Source: Peribacillus frigoritolerans (lineage in GTDB: Bacteria; Bacillota; Bacilli; Bacillales; DSM-1321). Taken from it: DNA of 64,000 bases. Location: assembly GCF_001636405.1 (NCBI RefSeq), contig NZ_KV440950.1, positions 1,263,712-1,327,711 of the forward strand, in the 5' to 3' direction. Below are positions 26,212-34,770 of this stretch, piece after piece (position 1 is the first letter of the stretch; every line of letters begins with the position of its first letter). The notes beneath the pieces are model-generated. The model was not told the DNA's origin. It saw only the letters and a program-made list of their open reading frames with translations, and did no database searches. The translations under genes and the position numbers were made by a program.

Positions 26212-27081
26212 GTGGAGTTGGATACATTATATAAGACATATCGACCTTTTCTTTTTTCCATCGCATACCGGATGCTCGGATCGGTTACCGATGCAGAAGA
26301 TATCGTTCATGATTTATTCCTGCAGCTTAAGCTTGATACCGACGAAATTAAGGACATGAAAGCATATCTTGCGAAAATGACGACAAATAGCTGTCTGAAT
26401 TTTTTAAAGTCAGCCCGTAAGAGAAGAGAGGTTTACACAGGTCCTTGGCTGCCAGAACCTCGGGTAAACGAAACAGATCAGCCTCTAGATAAGGTCGTAA
26501 CGGATGAAACGGTTGCATATGCCTTCCTCGTTTTGCTGGAACAGCTTTCACCTGTTGAAAGAGCGGTTTTCGTGCTTAGGGAAGCATTCACTTACAGCTA
26601 TGAAGATATCGCCGAGATTCTGGAAAAGAATGAAGTGAACTGCAGAAAGATCTACAGCCGGGCTAAGCGGAAATTACAGAATGATAGGCCAGTCCATCCG
26701 GAGGATACGAAACATGTCGATCTTTTGGCAAAAAAATTCATAAAAGCATCTGCGACAGGAAACTTTGAGGAGTTTTTGGATCTTCTTACAGAAGATGTTG
26801 TCCTTGTTACTGACGGCGGAGGAAAAGTGCTTTCTGCATTAAACCCAATTGTAACCAGACAGCGCGTATCCGCCTTTCTTAAAGGCGTTTCCGCTAAAGG
26901 AGGCTTCATAGGAGAACTTCTTCCGGTGATGGTCAATGGCCAGGAGGGAATTTTGCAAATGAAAGAAGGAAAGCCTATCAAAGTCATCTGCTTTGAATTA
27001 GATCCAAAACAAAAAAATATCCGCAAAATCTTCATTGTCACCAATCCCGATAAATTAAATCATATTCCTGTTATAGATTGA
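26212..27081 (+). CDS. ECF-type sigma factor, SigJ-like with SnoaL-like C-terminus
   Basis: A 289-residue group-IV sigma factor. Region 2 (YRPFLFSIAYRMLGSVTDAEDIVHDLFL, about 8-35) and region 4 (LSPVERAVFVLREAFTYSYEDIAEILEKNEVNCRKIYSRAKRKL, about 110-153) are clear. The C-terminal ~110 residues look like the SnoaL/NTF2 domain of SigJ-type sigma factors, which replaces a separate anti-sigma factor. GTG at 26212 fits the AGGTGA ribosome site; GTG at 26203 is an alternative. An AhpD-like gene follows 83 bp later, the usual partner. Confidence 0.87.
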   Translation: MELDTLYKTYRPFLFSIAYRMLGSVTDAEDIVHDLFLQLKLDTDEIKDMKAYLAKMTTNSCLNFLKSARKRREVYTGPWLPEPRVNETDQPLDKVVTDETVAYAFLVLLEQLSPVERAVFVLREAFTYSYEDIAEILEKNEVNCRKIYSRAKRKLQNDRPVHPEDTKHVDLLAKKFIKASATGNFEEFLDLLTEDVVLVTDGGGKVLSALNPIVTRQRVSAFLKGVSAKGGFIGELLPVMVNGQEGILQMKEGKPIKVICFELDPKQKNIRKIFIVTNPDKLNHIPVID

Positions 27082-27164
27082 GGGGTCTTTTTTTTGGATG
27101 TCACAAATCAAACCTCTATTTTGTCTTATAAGTGGAACCTAAAAAGATTATGGAGGAGATAGAC

Positions 27165-27626
27165 ATGGAACAACGGATTTACTACATGAAGACAAATCGT
27201 GAAGTGGTCAAATTAATGATGGGTTTGGAGGAGTACAAGAAAACAACGGAAATCGATAGCGCATTAATCGAATTGATTAAAATTCGCGCTTCCCAAATCA
27301 ATGGCTGTGCGTACTGCTTGGATATGCACACAAAGGATGCCCGGGCAATGGGTGAAACGGAACAAAGAATTTACTGTTTGAGTGCTTGGCGTGAAACACC
27401 ATTCTATTCTGATTCGGAAAGGGCAGCGCTGGAATTGACGGAAGCGGTCACGGCCATTTCTGCAAACGGTGTACCTGATGAACTGTATGAGAGGGTCCGC
27501 CTGCATTTTGATGAAAAACAATATATCGATCTCGTTACCATAATCATCACCATCAACGGCTGGAACCGATTGGCCATTTCAGCCCAAAACATACCAGGGC
27601 ACTATAAGCCTGTAATGGAAAAATAA
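27165..27626 (+). CDS. Carboxymuconolactone decarboxylase-family (AhpD-like) protein
   Basis: A 153-residue all-helical protein. It has the AhpD core motif ...RASQINGCAYCLDMHTKDAR (Cys-x-x-Cys and His, about 49-56), which gives peroxidase or disulfide-reductase activity in characterised AhpD proteins. Start ATG after GGAGGAG; the longer frame begins before the ribosome site. SigJ-like sigma factors very often neighbour a member of this family, so the sigma factor probably drives it under oxidative stress. Confidence 0.85.
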   Translation: MEQRIYYMKTNREVVKLMMGLEEYKKTTEIDSALIELIKIRASQINGCAYCLDMHTKDARAMGETEQRIYCLSAWRETPFYSDSERAALELTEAVTAISANGVPDELYERVRLHFDEKQYIDLVTIIITINGWNRLAISAQNIPGHYKPVMEK

Positions 27627-27637
27627 TGTCGTTATCA

Positions 27638-27665
27638 AAACCCCTTGTATGATTACAAGGGGTTT
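27638..27665 (+). terminator. Terminator after the AhpD-like gene
   Basis: AAACCCCTTGTA / TACAAGGGGTTT perfect stem with TGAT loop. Confidence 0.85.
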
Positions 27666-27876
27666 GTCTACATTTTTTTTTTTGCTTGTATAAATTTGGA
27701 CGTTGATTTCCACTTCAGGCACTCGCTTTCCGCGGGCGGACCGGGAGCCTCCTCGGCGCACTTGCGCCTGTGGGGTCTCCCTTGGACTCGCTATTCCCGC
27801 AGGAGTCTCGCACCTTCCGTTCCAATCAACTATGTTTAAAAATTTGGATAGAACTCCTTTTGTCTACAAACTGAAA
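27660..27876 (-). repeat. Repeat R1, copy c, inverted composite
   Basis: R1 core 27702-27830 in reverse. Both flanks match those of the 22.0-kb copy (GTCCAAATTTATACAAGC and GAGTTCTATCCAAATTTTTAA when read on the minus strand), bounded by GTCTACA on both sides. Confidence 0.85.
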
Positions 27877-27904
27877 CCACGTTTTTGAAAAAACGTGGCT
27901 TTTA
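27877..27904 (-). terminator. Terminator of the YbjQ operon
   Basis: CCACGTTTTT / AAAAACGTGG stem located just after the stop of the minus-strand membrane protein. Confidence 0.65.
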
Positions 27905-27906
27905 AA

Positions 27907-28134
27907 TTATTTTTCTTTTTTATAAAAGCGTTCACCCGTATCAGGATTATAATATACCCTTGTTTTTTCTCCTGTCACGGGGTCTATATTTATTTCATCT
28001 GTCGATTGAAATCCATCAGGAACTTTTACACCGTGATTGCGTTTAAACCGTTTATCATAGATAAAGTATCCAAGTAAAATGCATAAGATAACTATAATAA
28101 TTTGTAATATATAGTACCCTATGATGAATTTCAT
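27907..28134 (-). CDS. Small membrane protein downstream of YbjQ
   Basis: A 75-residue protein: one membrane helix (YYILQIIIVILCILLGYFI, about 7-25) and a cytosolic tail containing DPVTGEKTRVYYNPDTGERFYKK, a short repeated 'hydration' pattern (D-P-x-T-G-E). The start overlaps the YbjQ stop by one base (TAATG), so the two are coupled. Function unknown. Confidence 0.7.
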   Translation of the reverse strand: MKFIIGYYILQIIIVILCILLGYFIYDKRFKRNHGVKVPDGFQSTDEINIDPVTGEKTRVYYNPDTGERFYKKEK

Positions 28135-28454
28135 TATATTTTTTCCACAATGACGGCAGTTCCATATGCAACGATTTCGCTCATATTCGTACCGATTTCC
28201 CCAGAATCATATCTCATCATTATAATTGCGTTTGCACCCATTTCATTGGCATTTTTTATCATACGGTCCATAGCTTCTTTTCTTGAATCTTCAAGCATCG
28301 CTGTATATTGCTTGATCTCTCCGCCTACCAGGGACTTTAACCCTGCCATGATATCGCCGCCAATCCCTCTGCTTCTTACAATTAGACCGAAGGCAGGCCC
28401 TTTTACCTCAACAATTTTGTATCCTTCAATTTTTTCTGTGGTAACTACCAACAC
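28134..28454 (-). CDS. YbjQ-family (UPF0145) protein
   Basis: A 106-residue protein of the heavy-metal-binding/YbjQ family, which forms pentamers of a dodecin-like fold. Characteristic segments: IEGYKIVEVKGPAFGLIVRSRGIGGDIMAGLKSLVGGE, ANEMGANAIIMMRYD, AYGTAVIVEKI. The biochemical role is not established. The ribosome site is GGAGGCG before the ATG. It is translationally coupled to the small membrane protein. Confidence 0.88.
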   Translation of the reverse strand: MLVVTTEKIEGYKIVEVKGPAFGLIVRSRGIGGDIMAGLKSLVGGEIKQYTAMLEDSRKEAMDRMIKNANEMGANAIIMMRYDSGEIGTNMSEIVAYGTAVIVEKI

Positions 28455-28705
28455 ATTAATCGCCTCCGACTTATTTACTTTATTATGAAATTTTCCTGAA
28501 CTGAAAGCATGAACAAATGATCCAAGTTCACATGAAGTTTAAATATTCCCTTTAGGTACTTTTTTATCAAGCGCAATAATCATTCCTTTAAATTTTACCA
28601 TAATATAAACTTTATCCCTCTTAACAATGGATAGCATATTTCGGGTAAGCATAAAAAATCCCATTTCGCAGAAAAGAAAATAGCAGTAAAAACACTGATG
28701 AATTT

Positions 28706-29222
28706 CTAAAAGTACTTTAAATTGCGGTTTTCCATCTTCACTTCATGAAGAATTTCATGCAATTTATTTTCATAATGCAAGCTGATTAATTGTGATCTGG
28801 AGGCCACGCCTAATTCTTCAAACAGTTTATTTATATGGTTACGAACTGTAGAAACGCTAATATGCAGATTATCAGCTATTTCTTTATCTTTGAGCCCTTG
28901 CATTATATTCTGGATGATCCGCTAATCAACTTTATGTTGCGGTTCCCTGGTGAATAAAGATAATCTATCTGTTTTTATTATTTCTTCAATTAATAATTTC
29001 TCACGGTAGACATGTAACTCGTAGGAGATTTGATTAGCGAGCATTTCAGTAATCATTTTGAAATTTTCACTATCATCATATTTACGATAGGAGGTTCTAT
29101 ACTTAATGTACCTGCGCTGCTTGTCAATTTGGCAAAGCAGGATGCCTGGATTTCCTATATAATATCTACTCTCGTCAGTTGTCCGATTCCTTGAAAATGA
29201 CCCGGATAAAATGATTTCTTTC
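28706..29222 (-). pseudogene. LuxR-type regulator with an internal stop
   Basis: The frame reads as one protein except for TAG at 28924-28922. Before it: a ~99-residue region (ILSGSFSRNRTT..., YIGNPGILL, SENFKMITEMLANQISYELHVYREKLLIEEII). After it: the HTH (IMQGLKDKEIADNLHISVSTVRNHINKLFEELGVASRSQL). The stop falls where family members have the conserved start of the HTH. A start codon for the N-terminal part is not evident, so the 5' end may also be lost. A reinitiated 65-residue HTH peptide (ATG at 28903) is possible. Confidence 0.75.
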
Positions 29223-29227
29223 TATTG

Positions 29228-29260
29228 AAAAAGCCTTGGTATTTATAGGCTTTTTTTTAG
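29228..29260. terminator. Terminator-like hairpin
   Basis: AAAAAGCC / GGCTTTTTT with a 13-base loop. It lies between the LuxR remnant and the LytS gene; the gene it once served is unclear. Confidence 0.5.
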
Positions 29261-29397
29261 ATTGAATCATAATCTAGCTTTTTCTCCGATATGGTCCCTC
29301 ATTTTTTCCATGTTCTTGAAATCGTAAAAACAAAATTCGACAAGGATTTCATGGCTGGTGTAAGATGAATGAAAAAGCCAGAAATGGGGTGAATGCT

Positions 29398-31155
29398 TTG
29401 GTTGATTTATTACCGTCGCTGTTTGAAAAAGTGGGGATCATCGTGATTGCTGCCTTCCTGCTTTCTTATATGAAACCCTTTCGGCAAATGATAGGCCATG
29501 AACATGAAATGTCGAAGAAAATCATGTTTATCGCACTTTTTGGAACATTCGGCATCATAAGTAACTATACAGGGATCGAAATCGGAAACCATGCCATGCC
29601 GGAGGGTGATTGGCATGCTGAGATTGATCCCGATAACGCGATTGCCAACACAAGAATTATGGGAGTGGCTATCGGCGGTCTGCTGGGAGGACCTTTTGTT
29701 GGGTTGGGAGTAGGTTTGATTGCGGGGCTTCACCGTTATTTTCTCGGAGGCTTTACGGCGGGGGCTTGTGCGATCGCTGCGATTTTGGCTGGGGTTTTAT
29801 CGGGTCTTTTGGGAAAAAGTCGGCGAAAGCACGGGATGATCACCCCTTGGTTTGCCCTGCCCATTTGCATGGCATTGGAAGCGATTCAAATGGGCATCAT
29901 CCTGGTGACGGCCAAACCCTTTGAAAGGGCGTGGGAGCTCGTACAAGTAATCGGGATTCCCATGATCATCATCAATGGATTCGGGACTTTACTTTTCATG
30001 CTCATCATTCAGTCGATCACAAGGGACGAAGACCGGACTCGGGCCGTACAAACCAATCTTGCGTTCCTGATTGCGGATCAGACTTTGCCCTTTTTCCGGC
30101 AAGGCCTGAATCAAACTTCATGCAAGAGAATAGCCCAAATCATCTTGGGGCTGACTGAAGCCGACGCCGTGGCCATTACCAATGAACATAGCGTGCTTGC
30201 CCATGTTGGAGCCGCGTCAGATCACCATGTCCCTAAGGTGGGGATAGCGACAGGCTTAACGAAACAAGCCCTTGAACAAGGGGAAATCATCGTGGCCAAA
30301 ACAAAAAAGGACATTTATTGCTTTCATGATCAATGTCCATTGCAAGCGGCCGTAGTCCTGCCGTTGCAGGTCCAACAGAAAACGGTCGGGACTTTGAAGA
30401 TGTATTTCAAGCATCCGGATAAATTAAGCCAAGTGGAACAAGAGTTAGCTGAAGGATTGGCCAAACTATTCTCCACTCAATTGGAACTCGCTAAAGCGGA
30501 AATGCAAACGAAATTATTGAAAGATGCTGAAATTAAGGCCTTGCAGGCACAGGTCCATCCTCATTTTTTATTCAATGCAATCAATACAATATCCGTTCTA
30601 TGCCGGACGGATGTCGAGAAGGCAAGAAGTTTATTGCAGGAGCTCAGTGCCTTCTTTCGCTCTAATTTACAAGGGGCCCGACAAATACTGGTGCCGCTAG
30701 AAAAGGAATTAGAGCATGTTAACGCATACTTATCTCTGGAGCAGGCACGTTTTCCAGATAAATATCATATCGATTATCGCATTGAGCCAAGGCTTAAGGA
30801 AGTTCTCATCCCTCCATTCACATTGCAGCCACTTGTTGAGAATGCGGTACACCATGCATTTCCATATGTGAAAAACAAAGGTCAAATCATCATCCGCGCA
30901 TACTTTAAAGACGATGCGATGCACATTGCTGTCGAGGATGACGGAAAAGGGATTCCGGGCGGGAGAATAGATGAATTGGGCAAGAATGCTGTAGAATCGG
31001 CTAAGGGAACAGGAACGGCCCTTCATAATATCAGTGAACGGCTGGAAGGGATCTATAAAGGTCAGGCCAGCCTCTCGATCGAAAGTGAAGCGGGACACGG
31101 AACCAAAGTGAACATATCAATACCACTCAACGAGAAAGGAGTATGGCAACGATGA
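29398..31155 (+). CDS. lytS: LytS-family sensor histidine kinase
   Basis: A 585-residue kinase. The N-terminal 5TMR-LYT membrane domain (about 1-200; contains NTRIMGVAIGGLLGGPFVG and GLIAGLHRYFLGG) is followed by a GAF-like domain (about 215-355), the H-box QAQVHPHFLFNAINTISVL and a HATPase domain (LQPLVENAVHHAF, VEDDGKGIPGG, GTGTALHNISERL). TTG at 29398 follows GGGGTGAA and gives the usual VDLLPSLFEKVGIIVI start; ATG 29365 is an alternative with no ribosome site. It overlaps the response regulator by ATGA. With cstA next, a pyruvate-sensing role is likely. Confidence 0.88.
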   Translation: MVDLLPSLFEKVGIIVIAAFLLSYMKPFRQMIGHEHEMSKKIMFIALFGTFGIISNYTGIEIGNHAMPEGDWHAEIDPDNAIANTRIMGVAIGGLLGGPFVGLGVGLIAGLHRYFLGGFTAGACAIAAILAGVLSGLLGKSRRKHGMITPWFALPICMALEAIQMGIILVTAKPFERAWELVQVIGIPMIIINGFGTLLFMLIIQSITRDEDRTRAVQTNLAFLIADQTLPFFRQGLNQTSCKRIAQIILGLTEADAVAITNEHSVLAHVGAASDHHVPKVGIATGLTKQALEQGEIIVAKTKKDIYCFHDQCPLQAAVVLPLQVQQKTVGTLKMYFKHPDKLSQVEQELAEGLAKLFSTQLELAKAEMQTKLLKDAEIKALQAQVHPHFLFNAINTISVLCRTDVEKARSLLQELSAFFRSNLQGARQILVPLEKELEHVNAYLSLEQARFPDKYHIDYRIEPRLKEVLIPPFTLQPLVENAVHHAFPYVKNKGQIIIRAYFKDDAMHIAVEDDGKGIPGGRIDELGKNAVESAKGTGTALHNISERLEGIYKGQASLSIESEAGHGTKVNISIPLNEKGVWQR

Positions 31156-31898
31156 TGAAAGCATTTATCGTAGAGGATGAACCACTGGCTAGAGATGAAT
31201 TGAAATATCTATTGAAGAGAAGCAGGCAAGTTGAAGTCGTGGGTGAGGCCGAGGGGATAGAAGATGCCATGAGGGATATCTCCCGCCTTAAACCTGAACT
31301 TGTCTTTTTGGACATTGAGCTAGCAGATGGCAATGGTTTGCAGTTGGCTAAGCAGTTGGCGGAACTTGACCCCGCACCTTCGCTCATTTTTGCGACCGCT
31401 TATGATGAATTTGCCCTCCAAGCCTTCGAGTTATATGCATTTGATTATTTATTAAAGCCCTTTAATGAAAAAAGGATACGTCAAACATTGGATAAGCTCA
31501 TGAAGCAGCGTCAAATCGGGAAAGACGAATCCGGAACAGCAGCTCCCGCCAGCCGAATGGCGGTGGAACAGACAGGTAAATTGGCTGTAGAAATAGATGA
31601 TCGGATCGTTTTGATCGACCGGGATCATATTTTTTTCATAGGTCTCGTGGAAGGAAAGACGGTCATTAAAACCGGGAAAAATGAATATAAAATCGGCGAC
31701 CCTCTCATCGTGCTTGAAAAGAAGCTCGATAAGCGCTCATTTTTACGGGTGCATCGCAGTTTTATCGTGAATGTCATCCATATATCCGAAATACAGCCTT
31801 GGTTCAACTCGACTTACAATCTCATAATGAGTGACGGATCAAACATCCCGGTAAGCCGGACGTATGTGAAGGAGCTAAAGCAGCTGATCGGTTTTTAA
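31152..31898 (+). CDS. lytT: LytTR-family response regulator
   Basis: A 248-residue response regulator. The receiver domain (about 1-120) has acidic pocket VEDEP, phospho-Asp in LVFLDIELADGNG and the Lys region LLKPFNEKR. The LytTR DNA-binding domain is about 145-246 (IFFIGLVEGKTVIKTGKNEY, RVHRSFIVNVIHISEIQPWFN). Chosen start: ATG overlapping the kinase stop, 9 bases after AAAGGAG. It presumably activates cstA 140 bp downstream through the repeats in that gap. Confidence 0.88.
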   Translation: MMKAFIVEDEPLARDELKYLLKRSRQVEVVGEAEGIEDAMRDISRLKPELVFLDIELADGNGLQLAKQLAELDPAPSLIFATAYDEFALQAFELYAFDYLLKPFNEKRIRQTLDKLMKQRQIGKDESGTAAPASRMAVEQTGKLAVEIDDRIVLIDRDHIFFIGLVEGKTVIKTGKNEYKIGDPLIVLEKKLDKRSFLRVHRSFIVNVIHISEIQPWFNSTYNLIMSDGSNIPVSRTYVKELKQLIGF

Positions 31899-31912
31899 AA
31901 ATTTTCATAATT

Positions 31913-31961
31913 CTGCATTTTAGCTTCATCATAATGCAGTCCATCCCTCGATATCTGCATT
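31913..31961. promoter_or_regulatory. Candidate LytT-binding repeats before cstA
   Basis: CTGCATT occurs at 31913-31919 and 31955-31961 (42 bp apart, four helical turns), and its inverse AATGCAG at 31933-31939. They lie between the LytT stop and the cstA promoter. Confidence 0.5.
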
Positions 31962-31977
31962 ATAACTTGAAAACCCA

Positions 31978-31993
31978 TTGAATTCGCTTTCAT
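31978..31993. promoter_or_regulatory. Candidate cre site before cstA
   Basis: TTGAATTCGCTTTCAT matches 14 of 16 positions of the cre consensus. It lies about 50 bp before the cstA start in the likely core promoter, consistent with repression while glucose is available. Confidence 0.55.
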
Positions 31994-32039
31994 TGTGATA
32001 TCATTTTTTTACGATGTAAGTAATAGAGGGGGTTCAAAT

Positions 32040-33833
32040 ATGAATGCGGTTACAATTGTCATAGGCTCCATTTGTATATTAATGATTGCCTACCGTTTAT
32101 ACGGGACATTCATAGCACTCAAAGTATTAAAACTTGATGATTCCAAGCCGACACCGGCCCATAAATTAGAAGATGGAAAAGATTATGTTCCAACAAATAA
32201 ATGGGTGGCATTCGGCCACCATTTTGCAGCCATTGCAGCGGCTGGTCCTTTGGTGGGACCCATCCTTGCTGCACAATTCGGGTATTTGCCAAGTTTATTA
32301 TGGCTACTGATCGGGGCTGTAATCGGCGGAGCCGTCCATGATGCCGTCGTTCTTTTCGCGTCGATGCGTAAAGACGGCAAATCCCTTTCGGAAGTTGCGA
32401 AAGAAGAACTTGGACCTGTAGCAGGCTTCTGTACAGGACTCGCGATGCTTTTTATCATCACGATCACGATGGCAGGACTTTCAATGGTCGTTCTGCATGC
32501 TCTGGAAAACAATCCATGGGGGACGTTCGCTGTCGGGATCACCATTCCGATCGCCATGGGTGTAGGGCTTTACCATAAAAAAACCGGCAACCTGAAAGGG
32601 GCGACCATCGTCGGGTTCGGGCTCATCATGGCCGCAATTTTACTCGGGCCGAACATTCAAGGAACGGCACTTGGCGACTTATTGACACTTGAGGCGAGCA
32701 CACTTGCCATCATTTTGCCGATCTATGCTTTCTTCGCTGCCGCCTTGCCTGTTTGGCTGCTGCTGGCCCCTCGTGATTACCTGAGTACATTTATGAAAAT
32801 CGGTGTATTTGCCGCATTGATTATCGGCGTTTTCGTAGTGAATCCAGAAATCCAGTTTCCTGCGTTTACCGAATTCATTAATGGCGGGGGCCCGATTGTA
32901 GCCGGTCCTGTTTGGCCATTCATTTCAATCACCATCGCCTGTGGCGCGATTTCAGGATTCCATGCATTTGTCGGATCCGGTACAACTCCAAAAATGTTAA
33001 ACCGTTGGAGTGATATCAAATCCGTTGGTTTCGGAGCGATGCTAGTGGAATGTGTCGTTGCCATCATGGCATTGATTGCTGCGGTTTCACTGCAGCCAGG
33101 AGATTATTTTGCGATTAACTCCACACCTGAAGTATTTCAAACATTAGGTATGGAAACCGTACACCTTGACGAACTCAGTGAAGAAATCGGCATTAATCTG
33201 GAGGGACGGACAGGCGGGGCAGTTACACTTGCTGTCGGCATGACCTATATTTTCACCGAAATACCCTTCTTTGACAAACTGGCTTCGTTTTTCTTCCAAT
33301 TCGTCATCATGTTCGAGGCGGTGTTCATATTAACCGCAATCGATTCAGGGACACGTGTTGCCCGTTACTTAATCCAGGACTTCTTCGGGGAGTTCTATAA
33401 ACCATTAAAACGAGTCGACTGGCTGCCGGGGAACATATTCGCCAGCGCATTAGCCTGCTTTATTTGGGGATACCTGCTTTACTCTGGGGATATCGGTTCA
33501 ATCTGGGCACTCTTTGGCGTATCCAACCAGCTCATGGCTTCGATTGGACTAATAATCGGTGCGACCGTCGTACTGAAAATCGCAGACAAACGCTGGTATA
33601 TCTGGACATGCCTCGTACCCCTTGCCTACTTATATGTAACAGTCAATGTAGCAGGGTACTGGATGGTGAAAAACGTATACCTGAACCCTGACTCTGCAGG
33701 ATTCAGCATCTTGAACGGAATATTATCGATCACCATGTTAATCCTCGGCTTGATCATCCTGGTTGCCGCCTTGAAAAAATGGCGGGAGCTTTGGAAAATC
33801 CCTCAAGCAGAACTATTGAAAAGATCAGCATGA
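32040..33833 (+). CDS. cstA: CstA-family peptide/pyruvate transporter
   Basis: A 597-residue polytopic protein with about 16 membrane segments and the conserved CstA N-terminus (ALKVLKLDDSKPTPAHKLEDGKDYVPTNKWVAFGHHFAAIAAAGPLVGPILAAQFGYLPS). Family members include E. coli CstA and the pyruvate:H+ symporter BtsT. The link to LytST parallels E. coli BtsSR-BtsT, so pyruvate uptake is the best guess; peptide uptake is the alternative. Length is shorter than the ~700-residue proteobacterial form, typical for Bacillus. Start ATG after GAGGGGG. Confidence 0.9.
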   Translation: MNAVTIVIGSICILMIAYRLYGTFIALKVLKLDDSKPTPAHKLEDGKDYVPTNKWVAFGHHFAAIAAAGPLVGPILAAQFGYLPSLLWLLIGAVIGGAVHDAVVLFASMRKDGKSLSEVAKEELGPVAGFCTGLAMLFIITITMAGLSMVVLHALENNPWGTFAVGITIPIAMGVGLYHKKTGNLKGATIVGFGLIMAAILLGPNIQGTALGDLLTLEASTLAIILPIYAFFAAALPVWLLLAPRDYLSTFMKIGVFAALIIGVFVVNPEIQFPAFTEFINGGGPIVAGPVWPFISITIACGAISGFHAFVGSGTTPKMLNRWSDIKSVGFGAMLVECVVAIMALIAAVSLQPGDYFAINSTPEVFQTLGMETVHLDELSEEIGINLEGRTGGAVTLAVGMTYIFTEIPFFDKLASFFFQFVIMFEAVFILTAIDSGTRVARYLIQDFFGEFYKPLKRVDWLPGNIFASALACFIWGYLLYSGDIGSIWALFGVSNQLMASIGLIIGATVVLKIADKRWYIWTCLVPLAYLYVTVNVAGYWMVKNVYLNPDSAGFSILNGILSITMLILGLIILVAALKKWRELWKIPQAELLKRSA

Positions 33834-33841
33834 GCATACAG

Positions 33842-33872
33842 AAAATCCGGGCGGAAACTGCCCGGATTTTTG
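33842..33872 (+). terminator. Terminator after cstA
   Basis: AAATCCGGGC / GCCCGGATTTTT stem. Confidence 0.85.
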
Positions 33873-33976
33873 TACGTTATGACGCCCGCTTTTAAAATTA
33901 AGACACCTAACCTGAAAAAGGAAAGTATCAATAACCCCAACTTTGTTAATGATAGCAAATGAGGAGGTGTGATAAG

Positions 33977-34132
33977 ATGGCAAAAGATGTTCTATGTGAA
34001 GTGAATAATTGTAAATATTGGGATTCTGGAAACAAATGCAGTGCAGATGCTATTTATGTTGTCAGCCATAAAGGGAACCAAGCATCAAATAGCAAAGAAA
34101 CGGATTGCAAAACATTTGATCCAGAAATTTAA
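33977..34132 (+). CDS. DUF1540-type small Cys-rich protein
   Basis: A 51-residue protein (MAKDVLCEVNNCKYW start, CSADAIYVVS centre, ETDCKTFDPEI end). The four cysteines in a C-x5-C-x6-C-x(22)-C-like spacing and the N-C-x-Y-W segment match DUF1540 proteins, which probably bind a metal and are common in spore formers. AGGAGGTG lies 9 bases before the ATG. It has its own terminator. Confidence 0.8.
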   Translation: MAKDVLCEVNNCKYWDSGNKCSADAIYVVSHKGNQASNSKETDCKTFDPEI

Positions 34133-34139
34133 AACATCA

Positions 34140-34167
34140 GGGGTAACCATCAACTGGTTACCCTCTT
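34140..34167 (+). terminator. Terminator after the DUF1540 gene
   Basis: GGGGTAACCA / TGGTTACCCT stem followed by CTTT. Confidence 0.75.
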
Positions 34168-34261
34168 TCATTTTATTATTGATAATAAAAATCATTTTCA
34201 TTCAAGAATATAGAAATTCATTTTATTTTTCTTCATGAAAAGGATATTTGGGTGACAATAT

Positions 34262-34770
34262 CGTGAGTTTGAGCGATAAAATCAAAAGTTTGATCGACCG
34301 ATATAATCGTGAATTCGCCGTTTACTCGTGAGTTTGAGCAGTTTACTCGTGAATTCGCACTATTTACTCGTGAATTTAGGCAGTTTACTCGTGAATTTGA
34401 GCAGTTTACTCGTGAATTCGCCGTTTACTCGTGAATTTAGGCAGTTTACTCGTGAGTTTAGGCAGTTTACTCGTGAATTCGCAGTTTACTCGTGAATTCG
34501 CAGTTTACTCGTGAATTCGCAGTTTACTCGTGAATTCGCAGTTTACTCGTGAATTCGCAGTTTACTCGTGAATTCGCAGTTTACTCGTGAGTTTGAGCAG
34601 TTTACCCGTGAATTCGCACTATTTACTCGTGAGTTTAGGCAGTTTACTCGTGAGTTTAGGCAGTTTACTCGTGAATTTGAGCAGTTTACTCGTGAATTTG
34701 AGCAGTTTACTCGTGAGTTTGGGCATTTTACTCGTGAATTTGCACTATTTACTCGTGAGTTTGATCGATT
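34262..34770. repeat. Tandem repeat array, 19-21 bp units, about 22 copies
   Basis: Units begin TTTACTCGTGA and continue ATTCGCAG (19 bp), GTTTGAGCAG or ATTTAGGCAG (21 bp) or ATTCGCACTA (21 bp). Six 19-bp units are contiguous near 34465-34580. Because unit length is not constant, no reading frame survives through the array; it is not a protein repeat. It is not CRISPR, since there are no unique spacers. The downstream edge runs into the end of the O-methyltransferase gene. Confidence 0.9.

Noticed and set aside
34262..34770. Possible CRISPR array or repeat protein (FTREF repeats)
   Set aside because: Units are contiguous with no unique spacers, and mixed 19- and 21-bp units break any reading frame; two overlapping frames both look repetitive only because the DNA is.
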